Origin: Sebastes aleutianus
Lineage: Eukaryota > Chordata > Actinopteri > Perciformes > Sebastidae
DNA length: 64,000 nt
Assembly (NCBI GenBank): GCA_916700875.1
Contig: CAKAKS010000038.1
Span: 13,635,944 to 13,699,943, forward strand
Reading direction: 5' to 3'
Made by a program: the position numbers and the translations under genes. Of the stretch, positions 10,887 to 22,756 are shown piece by piece; the stretch's first letter is position 1, and every line of letters starts with the position of its first letter. Under the pieces are notes generated by a model that ran no database searches, was not told where the DNA came from, and was given only the letters and a program-made list of their open reading frames with translations.

Positions 10887-12368
10887 GGGGCTGCACACAC
10901 GTCCGCACACGTACACACAGGTTGCATAATAATATGCATTGTGCATGCATTATGCAGATTAAACGTGCAATAGTAGGACACACCAACACTTCTACATAAC
11001 CTGTTTCTCTCAGGATATCTGCTGTTCAGAAAGCTTCCTGCAGGTTGTGATTAAAAGAAACTCAAAAGTTTGACTTGAATTCTTCTCTCACAGCACTCTA
11101 ATCAACTTAATCCTACAGAGAGCGTGTTTACATTCTTGCAGACACAACAATATGCTACTGAATGTACCAGATTTCAGAATGTGAGCTGTGTGAAACACAT
11201 CGCATGTAAACACACTCAGCAGGAGGAGGCTGATACTCGTGCTAAGATCAGTTGGGGAAACTATTCTGCTCAACTACACTGTATGTTGGAATGAAAATCA
11301 ATATGCAAGAACCAGAGATGTCACCCCTTTAACTGTCACTGGAGAAATCACGGCGCAATAAACTGCATGCAGGAACCCTCTGCTAACTTCCTCAGCGGTG
11401 TCGATCATTCTGTGAACTTAATGACAGACAACATAATAGTTTATCTATCGTAAGTGTCTGTGTGCATGTATTCTGGGTGTTGTCAGGAAGATTGAGCCAG
11501 CTGAACACGATGACCTCTCTTTATGTATCCCAAACATTAATTTACCCTGCTGTCTGTGTATATAAAACAGTCACGTTTAAGTCCTCCTCATTGATTCCAC
11601 TGTGCCTGACGTGTTAAAATCAAGGGCGTCTTGTGGCTTCTATACTGCATCCAAGCTCTTGTACTTTAAGCAAGGAACTTCAGGGAAAAGTCAAGTAAAG
11701 AGATGACACATTTCAATTCTAAAATTCATACTGGAGAAGCAGCACTTACTCAGTTTCATTGTTATTGCAAAGAAGATAAAAAAAATGGTGGAAATAAACC
11801 CAAATGATCAGAGAATGATCAGTGTGATTTTTTTTTCTGGGCGAGAAACTGTTTGGTTCAGAGGTTTTCTATGAAAAAGTCAATACAAGACAGTGTTTCT
11901 ATCTATAGATCTAATACGACTAACTAGGAGTTAATACCATTCCTTCCCAACTCATCACATACTGACGCTTTGTCGGTGTATCATCAGCGTATAATCATCA
12001 GTAATGTGGGTATAATGATTAAGTGGGTATAAAAGCAGATAATAGAACAGCTAGACCAGTCTGGTATGTTCAGAAAATGACATCACTTTACTGGGATGCA
12101 GCCTTTAAAACCAGGAAAAGACAACACATGCATATTACTTTATTAAATCTAAGACGATATCTAGACTCATGTTACGGTATCGATATAATATCTATATTAA
12201 TATATATAAATCTATAATAATATAATCTATAATTCTATAGACAGCACTTGCAGCCTGTGCATACAACTGATTATCAATAAATCAACCTCCTCCCCCTGTA
12301 TAATCACTGGAATTACCAAAAAAAAAGTCAGTCAATTAAACAAAAATTACCAACATTAAATAAAAAGT
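10887..12368. other. gmpr 3' flank and intergenic DNA
   Basis: Holds the gmpr 3' UTR and AT-rich DNA. About 11935-11990 resembles the left end of the repeat at 21767 (CCCAACTC.TCACATACTGA). Nothing else recognised. Confidence 0.45.
11357..11362 (+). terminator. gmpr: Possible gmpr poly(A) signal AATAAA
   Basis: This is the first canonical AATAAA downstream of the gmpr stop (about 470 nt). It is followed by G/T-containing sequence. ATTAAA variants at 10958-10963 and 11050-11055 are alternatives, so the true site is not fixed by sequence alone. Confidence 0.4.
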
Positions 12369-12998
12369 CTGTCGACACAGAGGCGGACAAGCGCATAACT
12401 CATCATTGCACTGGCTTCCCCTACAATTTAGAATACATTTTAAAATTGTATTACTCACTTTTAAGCACAACTTGGTCTGACCCCAGAATACATAATGGAT
12501 CTCTTAACACCCTATACGCCTGTACGTGGTCTGAGATCATCTGATCAGCTACTTCTTGCTGTGCCCAGGTCCAATTTTGTGACGAGAGGCGATCAGGCTT
12601 TTGCTGTCAGGGCTCCTAAACTCTGGAATGAACTTCCTATAGAGATACCATCATCTAACTCTGGATCCACTTTTAAAACACTTTTGAAAACAAATTTTTT
12701 TTAGGATAGCATTCCTATAAGTATAAGACTTGGTATAAATATATGTATGTATACATCCGTTTCTGGATGCATGTTTACATTTATACACATTTATGTGTAT
12801 ATATAGTGTATGTTTGTTTTAAAAAATTGTCCTACCATTTTACCACTTCTATTATTATTGATATGTTCTGTGATGTTCTGCTTTAGCAGGTACCATATCT
12901 TTTTACTTTATTTATCTGCTTTTATTGTCCTGTGAAGCACTTTGTAACATCTGTTTTGAGAAGTGCTATATAAATACATTTATTATTATTATTATAAC
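12369..12998 (+). mobile_element. LINE 3' end (L2-like), with RT C-terminus
   Basis: The 69-codon ORF at 12495-12704 encodes MDLLTPYTPVRGLRSSDQLL, LWNELPIEI and FKTLLKTNFF, the C-terminal signature of L2/CR1-group reverse transcriptases. Upstream, CATTGCACTGGCTTCCC corresponds to the preceding HWLP motif. The 3' tail has GTGCTATATAAATA and a TTA repeat. 5'-truncated, inactive. Confidence 0.7.
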
Positions 12999-13633
12999 TT
13001 AAATAGCTGGGGCATTTCTTATAGAATCAACGGCAGAATAAAACATGAGCAAAGCAACAACACAGAACTGTACTAACAGTATAAACTCAACAGCAGCTGC
13101 TGCCACAAACAAGCAATAAGGAGATGATGCACACACACACACATACACAAAGCTACATGTTACTAGGCAACGCAGAGATTGCTGATGTTCTCATCTGGGG
13201 AGTTCAGTGAGTTTGTTGTTGTTGTTGTTGAACTCACCTGTCTGAAGGGCATCCTGTGAGTCTGGTGTACAGTGAAGTCCTCCTCAATCTGCTCCAACAA
13301 CATCACCATGATCCACATCAGGAGCATTTTAGCATTTAGCATGCTAGCCAGACCGAGAATGCACCTGTGTGTGTGGGTGTGTTTGATTTGGGTCACTCAG
13401 ATGCTGAGAGTGTCACCAGAGAGTACAGAAGCAATAAGACGAAACTCCAGTGTTTTTTTGACAACAGCCGCTGCCGCCATTTTGGACTGAAAACGCTTTT
13501 TTATATTTATAATATTTTATTGTTCAACAGACGTCATTTCGGTTGAATATGACAATAGAATATAATAATTTTGTTTTACTTTTATACGGCTCTTTGTAGG
13601 CGTTGTAGACGTTTTAGTGGCGTACGGTACTCG

Positions 13634-13686
13634 CTTACAATAAAAGTACTTAGGTAAAACTTTTACCTAAGTTCTTTTATTGTAAG
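13634..13686. repeat. 26-bp inverted repeat with 1-nt loop
   Basis: Left arm CTTACAATAAAAGTACTTAG... (13634-13659) and right arm 13661-13686 are reverse complements with one mismatch around a single C, a near-perfect hairpin. Confidence 0.8.
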
Positions 13687-13689
13687 TCT

Positions 13690-13920
13690 ATAATTAATCT
13701 ATAATATTACATAATTTATTAGTTGATTATATTTTGTATTAATAATCTGCATCTGTAAAGTAACTAAAGTTGTCAGATAAATGTAGTGGAGTAAAAAGTC
13801 TAATATTTCCCTCTGAGATGTAGTTGAGTAGAAGTAGAAAGTGGCAGAACATGGAAATACTCAAGTAAAGTAGAAGTACCTCAAAATTGTATTTAAGTAC
13901 TTAGTTATATTCCACCACTG
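13690..13920 (-). mobile_element. hAT-like teleost repeat
   Basis: Read on the - strand it begins CAGTGGTGGAATATAACTAA and continues through AAGTACTTAAATACA and GTAGAAGT-type motifs, a widespread fish repeat with a hAT-style CAGTGGTGG end. The far end is not defined; the hairpin at 13634-13686 may be part of it. Confidence 0.55.
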
Positions 13921-15377
13921 AGTACATTTTATACTGTTGTGTTTTTCAAAGCATTATCTCTTCCTGTTGGAATAAAATAATTGTTAATTATTTAACTGCA
14001 AAGTAGTAATGTGTTTTTGATACTGTCACTTTTTTTGCATTAAATCATACCGGGATGTTTGCTGAAATTGATGGATGTGGCACAAACCCACCAAGAAAAA
14101 TTTCAACCAGCCGCCACTGGGTAAAAGTAAAATTTCTGATTTCTAAAAAATAGACTAGGCTACTCAAAAAAAGGTACAACTAGGCTACAGAAAGCGACTT
14201 TATTACAGTGACAAGAATGGGCCTAAATGTAGGCTAATGTATTACTTCCACTCCTACAGATCATATAATGCAAGGCCTACTTAAGTAAGGCTGCTAAAGC
14301 AAGACTCATGATGATTTAATACATGAATGAATGGAGGATGTATCATGAATTCCCGTTGCTCACCATTAACTTATGTCACTATGACTTTATGTAATTAGTT
14401 CACACTCAATAGATCAAATTAAAGAATGTTACATTCATTTATATGCGACCAAATTAGCTGGTTTCCACTTAAATAAAAGTTTATTACAGGGCCATGCATT
14501 TGCTCAGCCTCTCTGGTAGCAGAAGAGTACCTGTTGTGAGAGAAATATGAAGCTATTTCTTTTTTTAATTATTTAAACTGGTCGTCAGATACAAACATAT
14601 ATGTTGTTTTTTTGCCATATTTACAACCTAGGGGGTGGAACATGAGTTTTAGTTTTTTTATTGCATTGTTTGTGTTGTTGTTGAAAGAAGTGGAGAGTAG
14701 CACGGTAGAGAAAAATGATGATCAGACATCATAATTCATATAAATGTTTGCTGTACTGCACAATGGAGCGAGGAAATTATAGCAACTCTATGTTTTGGAG
14801 TTATAAAACAGAGATGCTGTTTTCTTGCACTCGGGTGACCATTGTAGTCATCAACCAAACCAGGAGATTCATTTAGTCAACAAATATCTAATTCATTCAT
14901 AAATTGAAATTCATTCTTTAACCCAAATTTGGTTTTCTTTTGTGATTTAAGTTTCCCTTATCTGAAATAACATTTTACTGCTCTGTACTTTACAATAACA
15001 ATAGCTTAAAGTTTACAGTATATATACAGTTAAGTATATTCTCTATTTCCTCTGCTTGTATTTGTGCACAGTAAAGCAAAACTGTTGGAACACACCCAGA
15101 GCAGGAAAAATATGACTATTATGAAGTGCAACATGGAACTCCTGTGAGCTCAGCAACCAGATAGTGGGGATGTCATGCAGCCCATTGTACACTAGAGGGG
15201 GTTATTTATGTTCTGCTCCCATTCAGCACTAAGCCAAACCAATGGAGTAAAAATATTATAGTTCATGAGAGATGAGGTTTTTAAATGCAGTGCTTGTGTT
15301 ATGCGTAGGTTGTGGTGCTGTGTGAGGGTGTATGGAGGTCTGTTTGATAGTACTCAAATAAAGACACAAACTGCCCA
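13921..15377. other. Intergenic DNA beyond the LINE and hAT repeats
   Basis: AT-rich, no coding exon recognised on either strand. It leads to the facing poly(A) signals at 15357-15383. Confidence 0.4.
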
Positions 15378-15383
15378 TTTATT
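15378..15383 (-). terminator. atxn1: Probable atxn1 poly(A) signal
   Basis: AATAAA on the - strand, followed about 10 nt later by a G/T-rich stretch (GTTTGTGTCTTTATTTG), as expected for cleavage near 15360. An AATAAA on the + strand lies at 15357-15362, so the two signals face each other across the intergenic end. Confidence 0.45.
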
Positions 15384-16847
15384 CCAGATATGTCAAGGTT
15401 TCATTTTCTTTTTCAAAGAGGTGCATTTGTACAGATGTCAAATACATACACCGACAGGGTTTCTCCATTGCTATAGAGGAAAGGGGTGGTGAGACACAGG
15501 GACTTGGTGAGTACAATATAGTACAAACAAGTTGGCTGGGAACTGCTGCGGCAAGCTCCCCCCCCCCCTGCAGGCCAGACTGTCCGAGCAGGTCTGTGCC
15601 GATGTCCGGTTCTCTGCTACACCGTCTTTCGGGCCAAAAAGTTTCAGTTCAGTACTTGGTGTCGCAGGTTAGCAGAGAAACATCTGGACAGACTGGTTGC
15701 TAGCCTCAGGGCTGAGTGTTCAGAAGAACAGGGGGGAGGAGTCAACTGAGCCACAGCTGACAGATAAGCTCCGCCCCCCCTCCGTGGCAGTGGGCAGGGT
15801 CAGAGGTCACGACAGCGTACAGCCTGTCCCCCGCTGAAGTGTTTGTCGCCTCGCACAGAGACGTTCAGTACACTGAAGAGTAATCCAAGCCATCTCCAGC
15901 ATAATACACATAATATCATAATAATAATCCATAGTTAACTGTCAATAATGACATTTGTTAATCATATCAAATTATATGTAATAAATTTACATATCTTATA
16001 ACCCATATGAAACAGCCCACTATGTAAATTGATTGGGGTGAAACTAAACTGTTAAGTGGGCCTCTACAAGTTTTTTTTTTTTTCTTTCTGCCTGAGTTGG
16101 TTATCCAGCGCTATGGACATTGACGAGACGTCATACAAAAAAAAAAAAAGAATGAAAAAAAAAAAAAAGAAGGAATCCTGATCGAATTCTGTTCACTTTT
16201 AAAACACAACAAAGTGCCAAAAACGCATCCTTTTTTTGCAAAAATGAAAGTACAAACATCAAGAAAGAAAGAGCACACATGCCTTTTTTTCTGATCGAAA
16301 AGTCAAAGCTCACACACCAACATTCATTTTATTTGTAAAATTGTGCAAGAAGCCAATTAAAAAAAAAAAAAAAAAAAACATTAGCAGTGTTCCTCCAGCG
16401 AGGAAGCTTTGTCATAAAAACTCAACAATGACACATTCTCTACATAGTTTTAAGTCCCCTGACATTATATTGAGTGCTACACGGAGACCGAAAAACACAG
16501 AAAAAAAGCTCCTGCACCAAAGATAATGCAAACAATGCGAAGGTTTGCACGCACCGTTTACGCACCACGTGACCGAACCGAGCCGTGCCAAAACACGTCG
16601 GCCAAATCAGATCTCAAAATGTGAACGAAACAAAACCTAATTAACGGCACGGCCCGGTTGACGCAGGGCGGAAAAGATTCCAAACAAACCCGGACAAAAA
16701 GAAGGGATGCATTCCATGAGAAAAGGTTTTCCTAGTAGAAAAGAACCAAGGAACCACCTAACACCTCGGCCCGTTGGACCCAAGAACGCGCCGGGCGCCA
16801 AGCGAGATGGAGCACAGACAGATAAACACAAGGTTACGGCAAGGTGA

Positions 16848-16855
16848 TGTGCAAA
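16848..16855 (-). promoter_or_regulatory. atxn1: miR-19-type 8-mer site in atxn1 3' UTR
   Basis: A second TTTGCACA on the - strand. It supports the 3' UTR reaching at least this far. Confidence 0.4.
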
Positions 16856-18630
16856 AACTTAAACTGAGCCATCTCTCTTTTTTTCATCCCCACTTTTTTT
16901 CTCATTCTCTCTGTCTGTTTTGAATGAATGTTACCCCTAGGGAAGGAATCGGTCTGAGACAGAGGGGTTAGACCAAGCCCGTCCTAGGATTAGAAAGTGC
17001 TGAAACATTATCAAGTCTTTTACATCTACTTACATGTGCATCTCTGTTGGTTGGTTGTAGTTTTTTTTTATCTTTTTCTTTTTTCTTTTTTAATTTTTTT
17101 TACAAAAAGTGGTCCCCACTAAGCAATGAGGTTTCTTTTTTTCTCTGTGGGTCTCACCGTGAACCGTCGAGGGTCAGGGTTTTACGATCTCACAGACGAT
17201 TAGAGGAGAAAACACTCCGTTACACACACATGCGTCACACACTCAAACCCTAACACGCTCAGAACACATTTGGTGTACACACACGACACATGGTGCAGAC
17301 ACACACACACACACACACACGTCTCACACACACACACTCAAATTTAGGAAGGCCGCAAGGACAAAAGGGGAAATAGAGGTACGGAAAAGCTCTCCGTTTT
17401 CTCTTCACAAACATCCTGACTCTTGCTTTTACAGATGTGACGCACACATCAACAGACAGTAAAATACACAAGCCATTAACAAGGATGCGACACTGGAGTA
17501 GGACTATGCTACATACACTTGGCACAGCGATGGGTGGGGTTGGGGGTGGGGGTGCGGGAAACAAAATGTAAGTATTGCACATTGTGGTTACATTTCAAGG
17601 GGATAAAAACTTGGGATTATCTTAACAAAATTAAAAAACTACACCAAACCCTGAAAGAAAAATCCTTGCTGTGATGTGCCGTTCCCTCTCCTGCATTCAT
17701 TTCAGATTGCTTTGTTTCGTAGTCTATTATTAAGCATGCATTTCCACTGAAGTATATAAACACAATGACCTTTAGAAGCTAGTAGTGAAAAGGAGGCCGA
17801 ATATCAAAAGGTGATGTTATAGGAGGGGGGCGGGGGGGAAACAGGCGGCCCAGGCCAGCCCTGCTATGTCCCGGGCCACGCTGGAAGGTAGCTAACGGTT
17901 GTTGAGGGTAAATCGATTGCTTCGCCTCAGGAGGAGGTGTGTGAGGCTGGCTGGCTGTGATTGGGTACCTGAAACGAAGTTAACGAGGTCACTACGGGAG
18001 TCGTGGCAACGAGGCGGACCTTGGCGGGAGTCAAAACGTCTGCCGGTTACTTCAGGTGCTTTTCACCTGCAGCGTGACAAACAGAGTTTATGACTCTGCC
18101 CAGCTGGGACAGCGGAGGTTTCGGGGGTCAGTTTACTGCATATATGAGACACTTCCCTGAAAAACTAGCAACTGGTGTTGCAACTGCATTTTTTTTTTTT
18201 AAAAGATTTAAATGTACTTTATGATGAGGAGAATTATAGTGCTGTTGTGTTCAGGTATATTAGCTTCTAAAAGCATTTTTCCACTATATGGCAAGATTGT
18301 ATTTTCTCTACGAGGAGGAAAGGAGGAGTTGTTTTGGTTGCAATGCGAGACGATATTATTAATATTGTTGTATTATTAATGTTTATTGCAGAGAATTTGA
18401 GTGGAATGACTCCGTGTGTGTGTGTGTCCACTCATACACGAGGAGAGTGCCTGAATATTATATTGCTTTCTAAAGTAACCAAAGCAACATCACAAGGCTT
18501 TGGCTGAAAATGTTTTAACCTGACTGACAGTAGAAGTTGTGATGGCCTGAGTGGCTGTTTAGATGTTGTGGTTCTGCTTTTTTCATTTGTTGGGAGGGGG
18601 GTTGGAGAAAAAAAAAAAAAGTGTGTCTGA

Positions 18631-18638
18631 TATGTACA
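18631..18638 (-). promoter_or_regulatory. atxn1: Pumilio response element in atxn1 3' UTR
   Basis: TGTACATA on the - strand fits the Pumilio consensus UGUANAUA and is the only exact match found between 15378 and 22756. PUM1 is known to destabilise mammalian ATXN1 mRNA through its 3' UTR. Confidence 0.5.
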
Positions 18639-18839
18639 TACATTTACAAAACATACAGCCAAACACACAGATTGCACACACACATTCTACTATTTCTACT
18701 AGTTATGATGATGCTGTTTCAATAGGAAAAAAGGAAGAAATGAGTATGTACGACTGTTGTGGCGTTGATCTGAGAAACCCTGTCTTATTATAAAAAATAA
18801 AGCATTTTCAAATCTCATCATGGGTCTACTCATTCACTC

Positions 18840-18870
18840 ACCATCACCATCACCATCACCATCACCATCC
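18840..18870. repeat. (CACCAT) tandem repeat
   Basis: Five perfect CACCAT units within the probable atxn1 3' UTR. Confidence 0.85.
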
Positions 18871-19343
18871 CACTACTCAGCCATTCGTCATCCATCTGAG
18901 CACACATCCATCCTGCCACCATCATCATCACCCTGGTAAACTCCCGCCACCTGAAGCGTTCGTTGCCCCACACAGCTGAACCTGTATTATCAGTGGGATG
19001 AAAATACGACTTCTTAGAGGCGACCAACAACACTACCAACTAAAAACTAAATCTCTGCCGTATAACAACACCTAGGCTGAGTAGAAAGCTCAATAGACAT
19101 GCCTGCAGGAAGCCACGTCTTCTCCACCTCCTTAACAACACTATTGTGCCACTACTGCGCTAATCATACTGTATTGTTACATGCAGCATGAGAGAAACAT
19201 CCAAGCTGAATGGCACCACGTTAAATCCACACCAGACTATGTGTCTACCATCACCGATACATTCATTTTGTTTTTCATTATATTTCAGTTAAATTTACAG
19301 ACTAAACCTTTTTAGATGCAGTGTAAGAATCATCAGGTGGTAC

Positions 19344-19854
19344 TAGTGCTGCAACCATTATTTTCATTGTCAATTATTTTCTCAATTAATCGATTAGTTG
19401 TTTGTAAGAAAACGGTGAAGCCCAAGATGACGTCTTCAAATGTCTTGTTTTGTCCACAACTCATAGATGTTCAGTTTACTGTCATAGAGAAGTAAAGAAA
19501 CCAGAAATAATCACATTCAAAGGTCTTATTGATAATATTTTTAAGTAAGCAATTTATTTATTTTTGAAATAAAACATCTAGAGCTTTAAGAAAGGTGCAG
19601 AATAAAAGTATATTATTAAATATTATTAGGATTGTGAAATAATCATTTTAAAAAGTTTGGCGGGTCCAAAATTAATGGTTCCCACTTTTAACAAAGTGTG
19701 ACATCTAGTGGCTAAATGTTATCAATAGCACCTTTAAGAAGCTGGAATCAGAGAATTTGGACTTTTTTCTTAAAAAATGACTCAAACCGATTAATCGATT
19801 ATCAAAATAGTTGGCGATAAATTTAATAATTGACAAAAAATTGTTGCAGCTCTA
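19344..19854. mobile_element. hAT-like element with 8-bp TSD
   Basis: Ends TAGTGCTGCAAC and GTTGCAGCTCTA, flanked by GGTGGTAC and TGTGGTAC (7 of 8 identical). Related to 33471-33831. The middle (about 19555-19735) has extra sequence absent there. Lies within the probable atxn1 3' UTR. Confidence 0.65.
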
Positions 19855-20383
19855 TGTGGTACACACCTTACATTACACCTCAAAAACCAAGCTCAGAAAA
19901 AGAACAGAAACTTGGGCTTTTATGTGCAATAAAGAGCCGGTGAGGATGTTCAACAAAGCTCTAAACGTTAAGGTCAACCACGCAGGCATATCTGTTGAGG
20001 TAACTGCTGCATCTCAGTAAAGATAGGGTGTCAGCTGGCTGAAAGCACGGGCCGTGTTCAGAACTGAACCCTAGTCCCTACACCCTGGTTTCAACAGCAG
20101 GAAAAAATTGACAAATTTTCCTTAGGACACACTACAAATGGCATCTCTTTTATCTTAAGTCAGTAAATTCAGTAGGCAGGCACAATGTTAAAATTCTGTT
20201 TTACAGCTAATGTCTTATGTTCGTAAAAACTCAAATGTAATTTGACCTTAACTGCGTCGATGTAGAAGCTTCCCCCTCTACAATGTGACAAGTGCCTGTT
20301 TAGGAACAATCAACCCTGGTCTCCTCCAGTGTGTCACGTGGTCTAGGGCTCGTTTCAGGACAGGGGCGGTTCAATAATCATCC

Positions 20384-20420
20384 TCTCCACCCTCCTCCCT
20401 CCTCCCTCCTCCCTCCTCCT
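20384..20420. repeat. (CTCCTCC)n tandem repeat
   Basis: Repeated CCTCCCT units directly beside a miR-19-type site. Confidence 0.8.
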
Positions 20421-20422
20421 GA

Positions 20423-20430
20423 TGTGCAAA
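20423..20430 (-). promoter_or_regulatory. atxn1: miR-19-type 8-mer site in atxn1 3' UTR
   Basis: TTTGCACA on the - strand, an 8-mer match to the miR-19 seed; miR-19 is also a reported ATXN1 regulator. Confidence 0.4.
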
Positions 20431-20670
20431 TTGCAAAGATTCTATTAAGTACGACTCCAAGTGGAAACACTGGACATTTAGCATTCTCTATATATCAAAT
20501 GAGTATCACCTTTTCCTATACACAGTATACATACGATCATACACGATCTCACACACGTACACGAACACACCACAGAGCGCTCTCTACAACTGTACTGTTA
20601 GCAGTGTGCATTAATCCAATGTCAGTCAACTAGTGTCTTTGCAGTGTGCACCACAAAGCATTCATCTAAA

Positions 20671-20678
20671 TACAGTAC
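20671..20678 (-). promoter_or_regulatory. atxn1: miR-101-type 8-mer site in atxn1 3' UTR
   Basis: A third GTACTGTA on the - strand, next to the CA/GT microsatellite at 20732-20762. Confidence 0.45.
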
Positions 20679-20728
20679 GTATTATTGAGTTTCAGGGATG
20701 GTCTGTACTGTTTTGTGTTTGTGTAAGC

Positions 20729-20731
<3 letters not shown>

Positions 20732-20762
<31 letters not shown>
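20732..20762. repeat. (TG)n microsatellite
   Basis: About 15 uninterrupted TG units in the probable atxn1 3' UTR. Confidence 0.9.
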
Positions 20763-20765
<3 letters not shown>

Positions 20766-21202
20766 GACAGACACAGACCGGCATCATGCACACTCAAGCA
20801 CACACATTACAAATATATGACACCCTTCAAAACTCTGTGGCGTGAGCTTCTAATCGATGCTCTCAGTCTGAACATCATTGGGATTATTTCAAAAGCCTGT
20901 TAATCCAGATCCCAAACTTTTCAAAACACATTCCAATACTTTCCCCCTAACTTTTGCACGGCTGTATACATGCTGAAAACCATCATCTTTCTAATTCCTT
21001 TTGTCGCCATAAATGTTTCTCTAACCATCTACTATTTTTTTCTCTGCAATACCTGTCACGATCATCCCTTTCTTTGTGATCCCATGGCACATGCGCTCTC
21101 ACGCTACCAAACCACGCCCTTCACTTCTCCAAAAAGCTTCACCTTTCCAAAGTGCTGTTGCTACTTTCTACCCTTGTCTAAGTAATACAAAATCTAAAAA
21201 CA

Positions 21203-21210
21203 TACAGTAC
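21203..21210 (-). promoter_or_regulatory. atxn1: miR-101-type 8-mer site in atxn1 3' UTR
   Basis: A second GTACTGTA on the - strand, outside any recognised mobile element. Confidence 0.45.
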
Positions 21211-21766
21211 TGCGTAAATAAAGAGACAACAAATCGGCTGTATGGTGAGTGTGACAGGTGTGTTAAGTGCTTTTGAAACATCCTGACCCTCTCTCAGAAC
21301 TGACGTGCAGATTCTCTCGGTTCCCTCTCACACACAGCCTTTCTCTGTAAAAAAATATATAAAGTAATTCATCAAAAAAACAATGAGGATTGTATGCAGG
21401 CTTCCTCTTGACATTTTTCTTGAAGTGAAGTTCGCCAACCCAGTGTGTTTTGCACTTGTATGTATTAGGTTAGGGTATCTCACATTTTATACATTAACAT
21501 TGACCCACCTAGGTTCAATCTAGGACTAAATAATGACCCCTGATTACGGTTTCTGACAATCATTGAAAACTGGTGAGATAGAAGACGAGGGGTTTATGGG
21601 AAAAAAAAAAATGCTCAAGATGAAAGTAAAGACTCCACTGTCATCACACTGAACAGACGAAAGTGTTGTTCCCTCTCTTTTGTGTGGCACACTGGCACCA
21701 CCTGATGACGTCACTGGTCAGGCCTGGCACACGCTGATGAACAACACGGTACATTTATACCAACAC

Positions 21767-22166
21767 GTTCTCATCCCAACTCGTCACATACTGATGCTTT
21801 GTCAGCCCCCTTGGCGTCACTTTAGGTTTAGGCAACTAAACCACTTAGTTACTGAAAGTTGTGAGCACGGGACACGAACGAACAGCTGATTGTAACGTGA
21901 CGCACAAGACACAAACAGCGGTCTCCTGGATGAAAGCCTTGTGTTTGTTGGACCCATCCGCCTCAAAGTGGGTCTTTTCGCTCTTTAAACTACGTCACTA
22001 CACTCCCGGCGTACTTTCTCTGAGCGTTCACTGTTTGCCGCGGATGGGTTTATATTGTAGTTAATGGAACGCCCGATGCATTTCATACCAGTGCTTAAGG
22101 GTGCCTTATGGGGCAGTATCACCGCCGTGACAAAGCGTCAGTATTTGATGCCCTGGGAATGAGAAC
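21767..22166. mobile_element. Element with 38-nt imperfect inverted ends
   Basis: The left end has GTTCTCATCCCAACTCGTCA and ACTGATGCTTTGTC; the right end, in reverse, has GTTCTCATTCCCAG and ACTGACGCTTTGTC. A partial copy of the left end lies near 11935. Class uncertain. Confidence 0.55.
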
Positions 22167-22603
22167 AGGCTGTTCATACTCAAGACGTGGTGCTTTTCCA
22201 ACTCTCAATCTGATTTTAAAAAATTTAAAAAATCATGATGCTCAGGTTCAGCTGACATTAAATCACTCCCAACGTAAAACCACTGGCGCGGCGAGAGGTG
22301 GTGTTTTCACCCGGGCTGCCTCACTAGCAGTGCCCAGGGAGTGAAATCACTGTCAAACTGTGAGCTAATTCAATTAGTAATTTACATAATGTGTAATGTG
22401 TAGCCAGCCAAGACGAGCCATCAAGCGTTGCTCCCGTGTGCCACGCAGCCTCGCAAATCCCTCACCATAAGTCATCTCATGAAAACCACCAAAACGGCAC
22501 CGGTCGCTTGCGTGATATTAAATCCATCTATAAAAAAAAAAAAATGTGTTGTTAGCTACATGGACTTAATGTAAGGTGATACCATGTAGGGTGAATTTAC
22601 CTC

Positions 22604-22611
22604 TACAGTAC
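22604..22611 (-). promoter_or_regulatory. atxn1: miR-101-type 8-mer site in atxn1 3' UTR
   Basis: GTACTGTA on the - strand, a perfect 8-mer match to the miR-101 seed, 146 nt after the stop codon. miR-101 is a reported repressor of human ATXN1. Confidence 0.5.
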
Positions 22612-22756
22612 AGTATTCAAGATAGAAAAATAAAAACGGAAAACTTTAAAACCAAGACAAATGAAACATTAATGTGGGCATTCATGTTTTTTTTGTAGAA
22701 TCCTTTTATGGGTTTTTTTCCAAATCCCGATGGTTATTGAACAGTCCTGCTAGCCT

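Larger units (their letters stand above)
15378..22756 (-). other. atxn1: Probable atxn1 3' UTR
   Basis: About 7.4 kb between the stop and an AATAAA, close to the roughly 7-kb 3' UTR known for mammalian ATXN1. No coding exon is visible on either strand. Three miR-101-type and two miR-19-type 8-mers and one Pumilio element, all known ATXN1 regulators, occur on the - strand. The tract also holds two mobile elements (19344-19854, 21767-22166), a GT run near 20732 and poly-A/T runs near 16140 and 16361. The extent is inferred; shorter isoforms are possible. Confidence 0.5.

Noticed and set aside
18840..18870. Regular short repeat that might suggest an array
   Set aside because: Simple CACCAT tandem repeat without spacers; not a CRISPR.
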